NCBI GenBank assembly: GCA_918026815.1
Contig: CAKJVC010000139.1
Location: 248,001-312,000, forward strand
Length of the DNA stretch: 64,000 nucleotides
Direction of reading: 5' to 3'
From: Chalara sp. BL73
Taxonomy: Eukaryota; Ascomycota; Leotiomycetes; Helotiales
The notes under the pieces: model-generated
What the model was told of the DNA's origin: nothing
The model's input: only the letters and a program-made list of their open reading frames with translations
Database searches by the model: none
Shown here: piece by piece, positions 10,937-23,507 of the stretch
Layout of the letters: each line of letters opens with the position of its first letter
How positions within the stretch are numbered: position 1 is the stretch's first letter
Translations under genes and position numbers: made by a program

Positions 10937-13900
10937 TTACCGCACTACAAGTTCCGCATCACTGACCCAATGGTACCCACCAGCACAACGGTACCCACCA
11001 CTCTGTTTAATCCACTGAAATCCAGCGGAGCACACGCCCATGTGTCTCAACTTCGTCTGTGCCTGCTGTTCTCTCTTCGCCTTCTCCATCTCTGCCTGAC
11101 GCTGTCTCTCCAGCTCTCTCTCAATCCTCTCTCTTGCGGCTTTGGCCTCCAGCTCTCGAATCCTGGCCTGTTCACGCCGGCGACCTAATTCAATTCTCTC
11201 TGCTTCATCTTTAGCTTGCTTCTCCCGCAAGACAGCCAGCTTCGCTTCCTCGATTATTCTTAGCTCTGCCGCTTCAGCAGCTCGACGTTCTTCTTCCTTA
11301 TCTTGGATAGCCTTTTCTCGTCTTTGAGCTTCTTGCGCCATGGCTAGCTTATCTTGCTGCAGTTGTGCCCAAATAGAATCACTGACACCAGCGTCGCGAT
11401 GCTCGTGAGTGTTTTCTGCAAATGTGTCCTTATCAAGCGCATCATCCTCTTTCGGAGGTGAATCTGCTGCCATAGTCACAGTGGTAGATGCTTCCACAGC
11501 CGAGGGAGGAGGTTGATGAAATGCTTGCATACTTTGGAGCGCTTGGAAATCTTTAGTAAGAGTCGAGGGAGCATTAGCACGTTTTTGCTTTTCTGACAAC
11601 ATAGACTGAATGCAGGATAGTGCCTTGTCCGCCGAGATAATCAGTCTCCCATTAACGGTGTCATTAGTTTGATAGGCGTCCATCACCACTGTCATATTAT
11701 GATTAGCAATTAATATTCCAGTTAAAAATCTATACTGCCTAGTATCAAATAGCATACACGAAGTATTCCCAATGGCTAGAGGTTCAATTTCAGAAAACAC
11801 TTACTGCGCTTTGCCAGTGTCAATATATCCCTTGCATTTCCCCAAGCAGGAAGTTTTGACATTTTGCTTATTGGCTCGAGGAACTTCGAATATGTTATAG
11901 GGTCTTGCAATGTCGAAAGCTCGATTTCGTTCTGCTTCAGCTTTTCCCTTAACAGCCGAAGACAGTGTTGAGAAGTGAGAGGCTCAAAGTTAACCTCATC
12001 GGCAAATCGACTACTCAGCCCTTCGTTTGCTCTAAGAAGATTGTTCATGTCGTTATCATAGCCAGCCAATATGATCACCATTTTCCCTGCAAATCGTGGT
12101 TTTGTCATTGTGTCCACAAGCTCATTCACGGCTTCTTGAGCGAAAGGACCTTCACCTAGACGGTATGCTTCATCCACGAAAAGAACTTTGCCTAAGCCGC
12201 GTTCAAGTTGCTTAATTGTCTTTGGACCAGTGTGCCCAACATATTGGCCGATGAGGTCCGTTGCTGAACATTCAACCACCTCAACTTTAGATAAGAACCC
12301 AAGGTCATAGTAAACCTGTCCAAATTTGCGGGCAGTGGTCGTTTTACCCGTTCCTGGTGGTCCTTTAAAAATGAAGTTCATAGGAATCTGGTCTCTTGGC
12401 TCACGCCCATGAGCTCTCATTGCTTTTGCTACCTTGAGATACCCCTCAAGCTTCGTAATGATCTTCTCGCACCCAACTACCCCCTTGAACAGGTCTTGGA
12501 GATTCGTCTCCGCCCCTGCCGCACGGTTGAAGTCAGGGTCAAAATCCTCGGGTTCGAAGAAGAAGTCGATCGATCTATCCGCAAGGGGAACTTGAGATTG
12601 GCGAGTTTGATAATGGCCTTTAGCTTTCGATATAAGGTTTTCCACATCCCCTCCGTTCCCAAAGTTCAGACCGTTACGAGCTCGTCCGAGAACATCTATT
12701 GCAACAGAAACTGTGATCAAAGTCAGCAATTGTGCCGTATAAGTATCAATAAGCCACAGCCAATTGACTTTGGCCACGGGTAATAACTCACTTGCTCTAT
12801 CACTAGCACCAAGGCCCTGTTGTTGTAACTTCAAACACAAAATCTCTTGTAGTTCGGTGTCATTGAAATCTTCAAATCTGAAAGCATCAGAAAGCTGGAA
12901 ACGCCTCTGAAGTCCGGGGTTGACATTTTGGAACATTCGAAGCTAGAGCAATTCATCAGCATGGTGCTTTAGTGCAACGATTAACACTCAAGATAAGGAG
13001 AGCCCAGAAGCAACATAAAACATACCATTTGGTCTTCGTAACCAAGAAGAAGTACACATCTATCTTCTCCTGGTGTGCTCTGAACCTCTGCAACGATTGT
13101 ATCGATGACAGCAGTTTTGTACACATCTGCTGAATTGTTGCCCCCCTCGCCGCTAGCTCCAGAATAGAGCATATAAGCCTCATCAATGACAAGGACCTTT
13201 CCTAGTGTGTTGGCAAGGATATTCTTTGTATTTGCTTCCGATTGACCTATGGCACTGCCAATGAAGTCCGCGGGATTTTTGATAACGACTGCATATATCT
13301 TAGTACCCAGCAGAGAAACAGTGATCCACACAAAAGAGCTCACTAACCTTCTCCTTTGCTCAGCAACCCAATATCAGCTAATATCTGTCCATAGAGCTTG
13401 GCAACTGTGGTTTTACCAGTACCAGGAGACCTGAGATGTCAGCAAGGTGCCCAGAAACGTACAGAAAAAAGTTAGGGAAAAAAATTGAGCCTGCAAGGGA
13501 AGGTATAAATTTCAATCTGAAATTCAATGCGTCGAAAGTGCGCATCAAGTTCGATTAGCATCACTTGCCCTTACCCAAGAAATACACGATTGAGAGGGAC
13601 TTCCACCAGCTCCTTTTCCTGAAGCTCCCGCTTGTAGTTAGTCCCAATTAAGTCGATTAGAAAGCGAACAGAGTCCTTGACTGATTTGAGACCAGTAAGT
13701 TTCTGAAGTTTTTCCCAGGCAGTGGATTTGAGAATAGCTTCAGACGGATCTGGACCGATGAGGTCTTCTTTCATCATATACAGGTCGTCGGGTAAGGTAC
13801 CGTTCTTGCGTCCGTGATCCAGTCTTCTGGACTGGCGTTCTCGGATCCGAGCAAATACTTCTTCAAGAGCGCGTGCGTTCCCAAATCCGTCTTTCCCTCG

Positions 13901-16900
13901 CCCTCGCCCTAAACGCTTCGTTGCAATTCGCATGTAGAGGCCATCCGAGCCTCCCTCAACTCCCATCGCGGAATTATAGTATACCTTCATCTTGTACTGA
14001 AGCATGTTTAGAAGCTCCTGATCGGTGTAATCTTCGAAATGAAGAGTATATGGTATGCGACTGGGAATTCCAGGATTGTGCTCGAAGAACTTTTCCATTT
14101 CTTTGCGATAGCCGGCAAAAACAAAGACAATCTTCCCAGTCGAGTTTTCGATCTCAGCTAGCAAGTAATCCAAGACTTGCTTACCGCCAAAATTGTGCCC
14201 TTCCGCAAGTTGATATGCCTCATCGATAAAGTATACGCCGCCCTGGCTCTCTTCAAGACTCTTTAAATGACTCTTAACCTCATTAACGCCACCGTTGGCT
14301 AGACGGGAACCTGTTGTCTCAATGAAGCCATCACCAGGAAGGATTCCAAGGGAAGTCAGAACCTTGGCATAATATCTTGCGACTGTTGTTTTTCCTTTTT
14401 AACGTTAATAATTTCAAAAGAAGTGTCCTTACCCAAGCTCACCTGTTCCTGGATTACCTAGTAAAACTAAGCCCAAACGTTCTTTTTTCAGGTCAATGCC
14501 TTGTCGTTTAGAAGTTTCTACCTTTGATTTAATCGTTAGTACCTGACTCTTCACACCTTCCAACCCAATCATTTCCATTATTGAGTCAATGGCAGGATTT
14601 ACAGCCCCTTCTTGGTCTTTCTGCCGTTGCCATTCTGTTTGTGCACCCTATAGTTCTGGTTGGTCATAGGTGAAGATTTACACAAGGGTTTAGAATGATT
14701 GCATGTACATACTGAGGCGTTGTGGTCCATGCAAATCTTGATATCCTCCTTAATCTTTGCTTTTTGGCTTGATGCCTTTGGAGTTCTTGAAGATTCACCT
14801 TGTAGAGCTCGTATATGTTCAGCAGTTCCGGCCTTAGGCGAAGATGATATGCTGTTGCTAGCAACAGGATTCTCAGGCTTGTTAGATGGCACGGCTTCCA
14901 GCCTCCTGGCCCGCTCCTTAGCTGCAACAAGGTCTTCTCTTTTTTGACGAACAATGTTTTGCTGTTCGACTTTAATTCGGGAGTCCTTCATCTTTTGCGT
15001 AACCTGATCAATCTGATCTTGTATGCCAGCAACTTGCTTGCGGTGGGACTCGGCCGCAGCATCTTGGCGTAACTGCTCCTCCATGTCTTTTTGTGCTTTT
15101 TTCTCTGCAGCCTTCCTTAGATTCTCGCATTTATGGCATGAAGCTGGGGCAGCCTAGAGACTCATGTTAGCACTTTCATTCCGGCATCTAACCCTTAACT
15201 AAGATCTAATGGCACATTTCATAGTTATCTCGTACCTTAGAACACTGCCACTTGAAGGTATGGCCATTGGGACACTGCTGCTTCAAAATAGCTCTGCATT
15301 CAATCCTGGAATGATCGAATATTTGATGGCAGCTACTTGGGCAGGTATGGACGCCACATTTTAGCTTTGTACCACTAATTGAAAGTGATTGGTCAGTGAC
15401 ATCAAGATATGTTGCTGAAGGCTAGCTCACCAAGGCTCTGTGCAACCACCATCCGGAGCGTGCAATTCAAAGTCTCCAGGCGTTGAGGCTAGGACTGTTC
15501 GATTTGGGTGCTTTTCGCACTTGATTGGAAACCCAGAATATATGTGGTTCTTATCCTTTAACTCGTTCAAGAACTTTTTCCAGACATCGCTTCCTTTGCG
15601 TGCATGAAGAAAATTATCTGTATTGCCTATGATAATTAAAGCGTTACGTGCCCTTGAGATCATAACATTCAATCTTTCTGGCTCAGCCATAAATCCGATG
15701 TCTTTCGACTTATTGCTCCTCGTAAGGGAGACTAGGACAATGTCACTTTCCTCGCCCTGATAGTTATCTATTTAAAGTGTTAGCGTTCCAAAAAATATCT
15801 CACGATTGACGCATCCAAATTGATACCATCTCACCAACAACCCCTTCACAAGAAGAAACGGATAGCCATGATAGTAAACTTGTACATGTGAATCCAACGT
15901 ATCCCACCCGCAGAAAGGAAATAGGCTATCACTTTTAAATCTCAACATCACAGGACCAAGGTGACGCCACAACTGTCTCATATCATATCTGAGATAGAGG
16001 ACTTATGATGGACACCATCGACTCACTGCTGTTGTGGAGGGAGAGTTGTTAGATATAGAGAAATGAGAAACTGACCAATGCTCGATATTTTAAGGGAAGG
16101 TTTAGTTGATTTTGAGTCATGGTCTGTCAATAGTCCCGCACGGATTAGATCAAAACGATCTAAGTCATTCAGAATCGGGTCGTTGTCTTCGGAAAGCTTG
16201 TCTTGAAGCAATCTCAATTGCCCCAGATATGGGGTCAGAACCACCAGCTTGTCTGAGCCATATCCTTGCTGCGCAAGATAACGGACGCATTTCAAAATCA
16301 TTTGAGCCTCAAAATCATTTTGCTTAGATGTCTTGGATCCCATTTCCCGCAACTCGCGTGCCTGCTCAAGCTCAATTTCAGGTTCTGAGTGAGTAATGAA
16401 CATAACATTATCACGAAATCCACGAAGGTCATCTCGATTCAAAGTTGATGGGGCATCCATGAGCCCCGAGTATGTGAGGTGGCGAATTAAAGAAGATATT
16501 TCAGGGCGCATTCTGTGCTGTTTTGATAAAGTGACATGTGGGAACCCTTTTATAACCAAGCGTTCGAAGAGCGATCTGTTCAGATCGTAGCCGTTGCCTG
16601 CTGTGACGCTAAGCTCATAACTACACTTTGGCCGTAGCTGCTGATGATCCCCAATCATGATCAACTGTTTTGTATTCGATCCCAAGGCAGTTAAGACATG
16701 GGCTTCAAGAATTTCACCTGCTTCCTCAATAAGTACAATTCCAGGAGAGGCCGATTGTATCGATGTTGTAAACTTGGCTGCACCATTTGTAGTACAGGCT
16801 ATGATTTTTTTTTCCATGATGATTGATGCGTCTCGTTGTTGCCGTATCTGCCCAAGCTCTCTCTCAGCTTCATTATAAGCTTGGCTCACTTGGCAGAGCT

Positions 16901-19286
16901 CTCCAATAACATCATCAAGAATGGCTTTTTGCCATCTGCCCTGCGCAGCTCTCCTCATATCGATTGGCATCTGCCAGATCGGAGCGACACCTCGCGGTTG
17001 GCAATGGCTTAAAGCTCCAGGGTTTGTCTCCCCCCTGTACCACCGATCAAGGAGATAGAATGGATCAACCTTCTTACCGCGGCGACCAACCAAAACCATA
17101 TTGTCGGGGTTGTTCTCTGGGACAGTGAAGGCTTCATAAAAAGGGAGGTCTTCGTCCGCAAACTCGAGGTAATCTAGGACGTCGCGCTTATTCACATTGG
17201 CGTCATATCGCTTGAAAACTTCTCGAAGACGCGCCTCATAATCAATTAGTTGCTTTTCAAGCTTGTTAATCTTGTCCCATTGAGCTGGGGTGAACCTCGC
17301 TCCACGTTGCTCCCGAAGCGTGAGCGGCTTTGTCCGCACAGTTGACTTGCCTCCTAAGCGTACCATTACAGATTGGGGTATTCCGACGTCTATAAGATCT
17401 TCAAGGAATTGATCAAGAGCATGATTCGTAAAGCAAATCACAAGTATGACTTGCGTGGTAGAGTCGTACAAAACCTTGGCTGCCAATGCACCAATGAAAG
17501 ATTTTCCGGTTCCTACTTCAAATTAGCGGATGCAAGATTATGGAGTGAAACTGCCGGCCTACCAGGAGGGCCCTGAATCAGACTGACTCTATTCGAGAGG
17601 CTGGAACATAATGAATCCAATTGCGACTTGTCTAGCACTACTTGCTTATTGATTCCAAGAATCCCACGAAGATCGCTGCCTGCGTTGGCCTTTATTTTCT
17701 TAATCAACAGGTTTGGCGCAAACGGAGTAATACTGGTTGGTATCGTATCTTTCCAAAGTAATAGTTCGTCTGACAGAGGGATATCCCTCATGTCCTGCAG
17801 TCTTTTGAGGAATGGTTCAAAAGCAAATACTGCAGAATTTAACTGGGCCAGCTTAATTCTCTCTGCAGTCTTCAACTTAAAAAGCGTGTATGGCAGTGCC
17901 GAATCTTCTTGTAATTGCAACGTGATGACTGCTGGAGACATGGCAAGCTCCCCAATGATTCTGTGGATGTTAGGAAATGCCACTGGTACGCCATCTAAGA
18001 TTAAGCATGCCATACTTTGGTGGCGCAAGATGTAGTGACGTTTTTCCAGGTAAGAAGTCCTCTCTCCGGCCTTCAATTTCGCCAGATGAGGTAGCTCTGC
18101 GACGTACTGAAGTTTGATACCCCAGGGGGTACGGGAACGGTCAGTACCAGCCTCGACACCCACCAATTTCAAGCCATCTAGAATGATGCCCTTGAATTTT
18201 TTCGCTGCAGAATCTTCCAGTGCCCGTATCTCCTCCCTGATTTCACCCACCATATCTTCTCGAAGCAGACGAAATTGGTTGTCCTTGTGTATTGCCACAC
18301 TGGAAGAAGCTAAACCTGGATCCTCTAAATACTCTGGGGTGCGGAGAAACGGCCGATCCCGTGAAAGGAGTTCATCGGCAGTTGGAATGATGGATATGTC
18401 AGTGTAATCGGAATGATCATTGTTGTGTCTTCCCCCTGGTCCGATATCTGCATCAACTTTCAAGTCCGATGACTGAAGTGACAGGAGGTGCTTTATTTTC
18501 TGGCCAATATTTCTCGTTTCTCCTTCCGATGCTTCTAGCAAGGGCCGCAGGACATTTGGGTTCTTAGCCAATGACATGTATGGCTTCGATAACTTGCCAG
18601 GCAGACTGCTTAGTCTGAATAGAAGCCATGCATAGGCTTGAACCGACTTTGGCTGCAGCTCATTTTGTAAGAACGCTTTCGTGTAAGCGTCCCAAAAGAA
18701 AGGCGGGTCAACCACTGCAGCATTGAAATTAGCATCTTGCTACAGAAATACGTTTCATGCACCAAGGAATCCCCAAAACTGAAATTTAAAAGCTTAAGGA
18801 ATTTTCATAGGCAAAATAGAACTTACTCTGAGTTAGAGCTTTCGCAAGAGCGGATCCGGAATCAATGTGTTCCAAGCTAGGTGATTGCAAATACTGCAAC
18901 AAATGAACTGAGTGCTCGTTTATGGCAGAGGATGAGGTGTCAAACCGAACGCAGGCTTGAAGAGCAGCAAGTCCCGGAGGATTAGAGGTTAACTTGTACA
19001 GACACTTTGCATAATCTGACTGAGCGCAGATAGCCTCAATGAATTGCTTCCCTTCGCGGGAAGACTGCAATTCTCGCTGTCCAGAAATAACCCTGTTGAA
19101 GTATAACAGAAGGCGAGAAAGCCGGACGTCGTCTGAGCCCGAGAGACCACCCATGTCGGAGGAATCGTATACTGGCGGTGGTTGAAGGGCAGGGATTTGT
19201 TTAATGATCAAGGATAGAAATTTGATTTTCTCAACTAAAAGAGAGAATGCAGAGAAGGCAGAAAGCGGGAAGCATTCATAGAACAA
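10937..19286 (-). CDS. Giant NF-X1/ZNFX1-type helicase fused to three CbbX-type AAA ATPases
   Basis: Thirteen exons fit in phase: 19286-18827, 18714-17563, 17512-16076, 15767-15431, 15374-15236, 15153-14713, 14647-14443, 14394-13575, 13430-13348, 13288-13026, 12942-12792, 12710-11805, 11688-10937. They give about 2381 aa. Order: SF1 helicase (P-loop GPPGTGKS about 537, IEEAGE about 800, GDHQQLRPK, QHRM, DNYQGEE about 1016, ISRAR about 1053); a Cys/His-rich NF-X1-like finger about 1128-1175; a coiled coil about 1190-1250; three AAA modules of CbxX/CfqX/SpoVK type, with P-loops GNPGTGKT about 1390, GSPGTGKT about 1664 and GPPGTGKT about 1945, each followed by an (I/V)DEAY Walker B; and a long charged coiled coil with a Cys-containing C-terminal motif. 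The helicase half is closest to UPF1/ZNFX1 RNA helicases. The fusion occurs widely in filamentous fungi but its function is not established. The start could instead be the ATG at 19154. Confidence 0.9.
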
Positions 19287-19765
19287 TATAACATATCATC
19301 TAGACCTTGCAACAAGCTTCTGCCTAAGATTCACTGGGATTCAAGGTCATCACAAAGGCCAAACTTCACAGATTATCTTCTTTGAGATACTGATTGAAAT
19401 TGAATCTGCCTCGATACGTGTCTTGCCTGTCATTTATTTAAGCGGATTGAGGCCTACTGCATGTGCATTGGCACGTAGCCTATGAAGCGCGTCGGCCACT
19501 TTGTTATTCCTGTAGGCTGCAGCTCTCGAAACTTCGATTGGAGCAACATCATGGAGCCTTGCAGATATTGAGGTTGGGTGGCTATGGTTATGAATGGCCA
19601 TAAAGAGGACCGTTTGTTCACCGACTGAGGTGGCGAAACTTCCTGGACAGCACCAAGTGACACAAGAAGCAACTTCGAGTAAAGAACCTGAAAGAAAGGT
19701 TGATTTCATTGACCTTAAGATTTATCGAGAAAATCTGGCCATCCATTTCATGTAATTCAAGAGAT

Positions 19766-21131
19766 ATGTCGCGGAACATCAATACCGGAATGTCCAGACG
19801 AGGCGGGAGAACGCGTGATCCAACCTATCGAAATCGCCAAGCATCACCTCCTCCACCAAGACCGTTTGGAGACGTCATCGATACGATTGACATTAAGTCG
19901 CTGTTGATAGAAGAGAGCGCGCCAAAAATCGAGGATTCTGAGTATTTAGCATCGTATAACTGGCTGGAGGGCAAAACCCCTATAATACTTGTCCCAGGTA
20001 AGTCTTAAGGAAGATGTTTGTTGTGAAGTGTGCTTGATATAACTTTATTTTTCACACACTCAATTTCACATCTTTTCAAGGCTGGTCCTGTTTATAGCTT
20101 CGGTGGAGTCTTTGATCGCAAAATATCTGACTTTGTATTCATTTGTAGGCTCGCCCCCCGCTTGGACTCCACCACATCAGGAGGCCGTGAAGTTAAGGGG
20201 CGACAGCAACAGTCTCCAAGTCTTTCGAGACATAAATTCTGCTCATTATGCCGCCTATCCTATGGAACCAGCGATTCGGGCGATTCTTGCACAGAATCCT
20301 GAATACGATTTACCTTCGGTGGACATAATTGGGTGTGGGAGCACTCTGGGGAATTTACTTCGATTCGCTTCGAACGTGCGTAAACCTTTTCGGTTTGATG
20401 TGGACTTGATTGGGGATACAGCCTTCTTAATTCGCCGTGAAGCCTCTCCCACTGAAGTCATAGAGGGACTCAGAGGATATGGACACACATTCCCAGAGAG
20501 ATACACCACTTGGGGCACAGATGTCAAAAATTCTTGCTCCCACCAGCGGATAGTGCACTATGTGCTTGGCGGTCTGGACATTTTGGTCAGATCAGAAACG
20601 GATGGATACCTCAAAATGCCACCTGTGAGCAAGGCTCCGGTTCCAACCGACTCGGAGGACGGTTCTTCGCTCGAAGAAGCTTTGGGATCTATTTCTGTAG
20701 GCCAGAAGGTGCCATCTCAAGATGCAAAGCTCGAAGTCCGTATGCAAGGCACCGGGATATCCCAGGACCGGATCTTTGACATTAAAACTCGGTCCACCCG
20801 TACGCGATTCGACATGGGCGAAATTTTTCCGCGGTTGTGGATGAACCGAACCCCTAGATTTCTCCTCGCCTACCACCAGGACGGAGTATTTACTAGTCCG
20901 GAAGTCAAAGATGTTCGGCAGGATATTGATACTTGGCAAGATGAAAACGCTTCAACCTTAGGCAGATATCACGCCGTCGTCAAACGTATCGTTGACACAG
21001 TGCGGGATGCAGACACTCATCAGGTTGAAGTCAGCTGGGACGGCACAGGCCCTTTACTGATCACGAAGCAGATTGGTGAGGTCAGGATGGCGCTCCCAGC
21101 AGAGTTGCACAGTCATTGGGAAGTTGTGTAG
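19766..21131 (+). CDS. Conserved fungal protein of the so-called GGPP synthetase-like family; DXO/Rai1-like motifs
   Basis: Two exons (19766-19997 and 20149-21131, intron 151 nt) give 404 aa. After an Arg/Pro-rich N-terminus comes YNWLEGKTPIILVPGSPP, then YPMEPAIRAIL, VDIIGCGSTLGNLLRF and HQRIVHYVLGGLDILVR. Fungal databases often label this family geranylgeranyl pyrophosphate synthetase, but the prenyltransferase DDxxD motifs are absent, so that label looks wrong. What is visible instead is SETDGYL (about 226) followed about 60 residues later by FDIKTRS (about 287) and then RLWMNRTPRFLLAYHQDGVF. That layout resembles the E-x-D, E-x-K and following helix/strand of DXO/Rai1 decapping nucleases; this is an inference. 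It is divergently arranged with the giant helicase gene (about 480 bp between starts). Confidence 0.8.
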
Positions 21132-22331
21132 GAAAGCGTTGTTTTGGTCGGCGGGAGATTCTGCGATGCTACCCACCGCCTCGGTATAGCAGTGGTATTA
21201 GGTTCTATTTTTGTTTTCATCCCAAGTGTCAAGACCTTACAGCAACATGCCTTGCGTACTATTTCTAGCTTTTTAGTTAATTAATTATCCCCTCCGGTAC
21301 TTATTCTCCACTGCGTGTTTGGGGGAAGCTCCAGTTTTTTGGGTCAGTGGATATTGCCGATTGTGTTCTGGATGCGGGAAAGCTGCCCGGGTCTTGGCAC
21401 CATCAATTCAGCCTTTTATGGTTTTAATCTGCAGAGACAATTTGTCTTCTATTTTTGTCGCCAGGTAAATTGCTCTTAAACAGCTGATGGTAAATATGTT
21501 TAACCGTTCACATCAAGTGCGTGCCTGCATTCACAATGCATCGATGGTAGCACCGCATGCATCGCCAATCGAAGCTTGATATCCTGCTCGGCAACCGGCA
21601 AGACACCAGCGATGAGGATCTTTTCCATGTTCAGAGCATTGAAATAAGCTTATTCTCTACGAGTTGAAACACGGGAACTCTCAGTTAAAGTATTAGTATT
21701 TGAGGGCCATCCCAAGCAAGAAAGCGATCAAGTTTGCGGGGTAACTTCCTCCAGATTCCAGACTTTCCGCCGGGCGGAAAGAGTGAGCGGGCGGGCCACA
21801 GGCAGGAAGGTCTTCCCATACCAAGACCGATACAGATGAAGCCAAGATATGCTTTTCGGAACATGTTCTAAAAATACCAGATGTGAGGGGACGATAGCCC
21901 AAAGTTTTGCTCTGAACTGATTGCAAGCCACGTTCTGTTGTATGGCAGCTACCGACAAGCTTTCCTGGGGTATGAAGGCCAGATCTGGTGACCCTGAAGC
22001 TACTTCGCAGCGGCGGTCAGGACGCAATTTGATAACGATAACGCCATGAGAAGTCTACATGGTCGAGGCCAATAGTTGCATTCTCGTATTATGTGCTTTA
22101 GGCTGGGAGCTAACATCTGCTTTGGTGACATCCTTATATTGCAACACATGCTCTGGGCTACTATTTGCACGCCACAAACAAGCCTTTTGATTTGCACCTT
22201 TTTCATTATCAATATCTAAGAGTATATAGATATGGACAAGGCCCCCCATTGAAGTCATCTACTTCGATCATCAGCAATACATAGCACATCTCAGCCTCAT
22301 CGATCTAATACCTCATACCACCACTAACAAA
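21132..22331. other. Intergenic, promoter of the DUF4360 gene
   Basis: A 1.2-kb spacer between two plus-strand genes. TATATA at 22223-22228 lies about 105 bp before the DUF4360 ATG and is a plausible TATA box. The rest shows no gene or repeat; the small minus-strand frames overlap one another and look random. Confidence 0.4.
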
Positions 22332-23101
22332 ATGCTCGCTAAGGTCTTCTTTGCAGCTCTAGCCTCCCTGGCTACTGCTTTGCCTACTACTGAGTTGGAT
22401 GCTCGCGCTGCGGCGATCACCCCAGACCCAACCCAGGTCTACCTTAAGGGCATCGTTTACGGAGGCACCGGCTGCCCACAAGGAACCGTTGGCTCTTACA
22501 TCTCGACCGACAGACAAACGTGAGTAACCTGCAAATCTTACCCATTCTCGCCAGGATATACGCTAAAACAACGTAAAGCTTCACCCTCATCTTCGACTCG
22601 TACGTCGCCTCCATCGGCCCAGGAGTCCCGATCACAGAGTCCCGCAAGAACTGCCAGATCAACCTGAACCTGCAATACCCAGGCGGCTTCCAATACAGCA
22701 TCCTCAGCACCGTGTACCGCGGGTACGTGGGCATCGACAAGGGAGTCACCGCCACGCAATCCGCGACCTACTACTTCTCCGGCCGTACGTCCCCTCCCTT
22801 CTCCTCCTCCTTTCATTCCCTCTCCCTAACCGCTAAACTAACCCGCTCGCCCACCTCAGAATCCGCACAAACCCAGACCTCGACCACCTTCTACGGCCCG
22901 CTCTCAAAGGACTACGCCATCCAAGATGACAGCACCCTGACCTCGACCGTGTGGTCGCCGTGCGGCGCCCCCGTCGCCCTGAACATCGACTCCGCGGTGC
23001 TGCTCCGCTCCTCGGTATCCGGCGCCAGCGGCCAGATCACGGACGATTCCATCGACGGCAAGATCACCTTCATCACCGGCGTGCAGTGGCAGAAGTGTTA
23101 G
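22332..23101 (+). CDS. Secreted DUF4360 protein
   Basis: Three exons (22332-22519, 22579-22784, 22860-23101) give 211 aa with consistent phases. The N-terminus MLAKVFFAALASLATALP is a clear signal peptide, followed by a short pro-like segment. The mature part holds the DUF4360 hallmarks: an early YGGTGCPQGTV block, a central FDSYVASIGPG and NCQINLNLQYP block, a YRGYVGID segment, and a C-terminal half with WSPCGA and a closing QWQKC. Members are small cysteine-containing secreted proteins of unknown function, common in ascomycetes. Codon use is more GC-rich at third positions than most of the window, which fits strong expression. Cellular location is predicted extracellular. Confidence 0.9.
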
Positions 23102-23507
23102 ATGCGAAGACTGTGAAGACGTGAGATGGAAAAGATGGCTTGGCTTGGCTTGGCTGGGGGGGAGGGGGGGTGAAGATATTTTGTTTGGAAAGGGGGAATG
23201 AATATTCTCTGATTCAAAGGTGGTTTGGCGGAAATTTTATTGGCGATTCGATAGCTCTGGGGTGAATGAATTGAAAGATTTTTGGAGAGTTGCTGTCATG
23301 TCTAATCTAAGTCATGTGATGCTTGATATATTTGCCCTCTTTCTTGGGGCAGGTTAAGCGACCTATCGTGGAAATATCTGCTTACAATATGGAGTGGTAA
23401 GGAAGCGGAAGAGATAAGATTCAATAACTCATGTAATTCGCGGCTCCTTACAGATCATTGTGCTCGATCTCAAAAGCCACCGATCTAGTCTGTCCCCCTT
23501 CTGATGA
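23102..23507. other. Intergenic between convergent genes
   Basis: The spacer holds the 3' ends of the DUF4360 gene and the copper ATPase. A purine-rich stretch with G runs (about 23150-23200) follows the first gene. No other feature is seen. Confidence 0.4.

Noticed and set aside
15772..15981. 70-codon minus-strand frame inside the helicase gene as an exon
   Set aside because: The helicase reads ISSI-DNYQGEE directly across the intron as in other UPF1-like proteins, so adding this frame would interrupt a conserved motif.
19434..19709. Extra 5' exon for the giant helicase gene
   Set aside because: The frame lacks helicase-family features and no clear donor/acceptor pair joins it in phase to the first exon. 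It lies in the divergent promoter.
19766..21131. Geranylgeranyl pyrophosphate synthase
   Set aside because: The two Asp-rich DDxxD-type motifs of prenyltransferases are absent.
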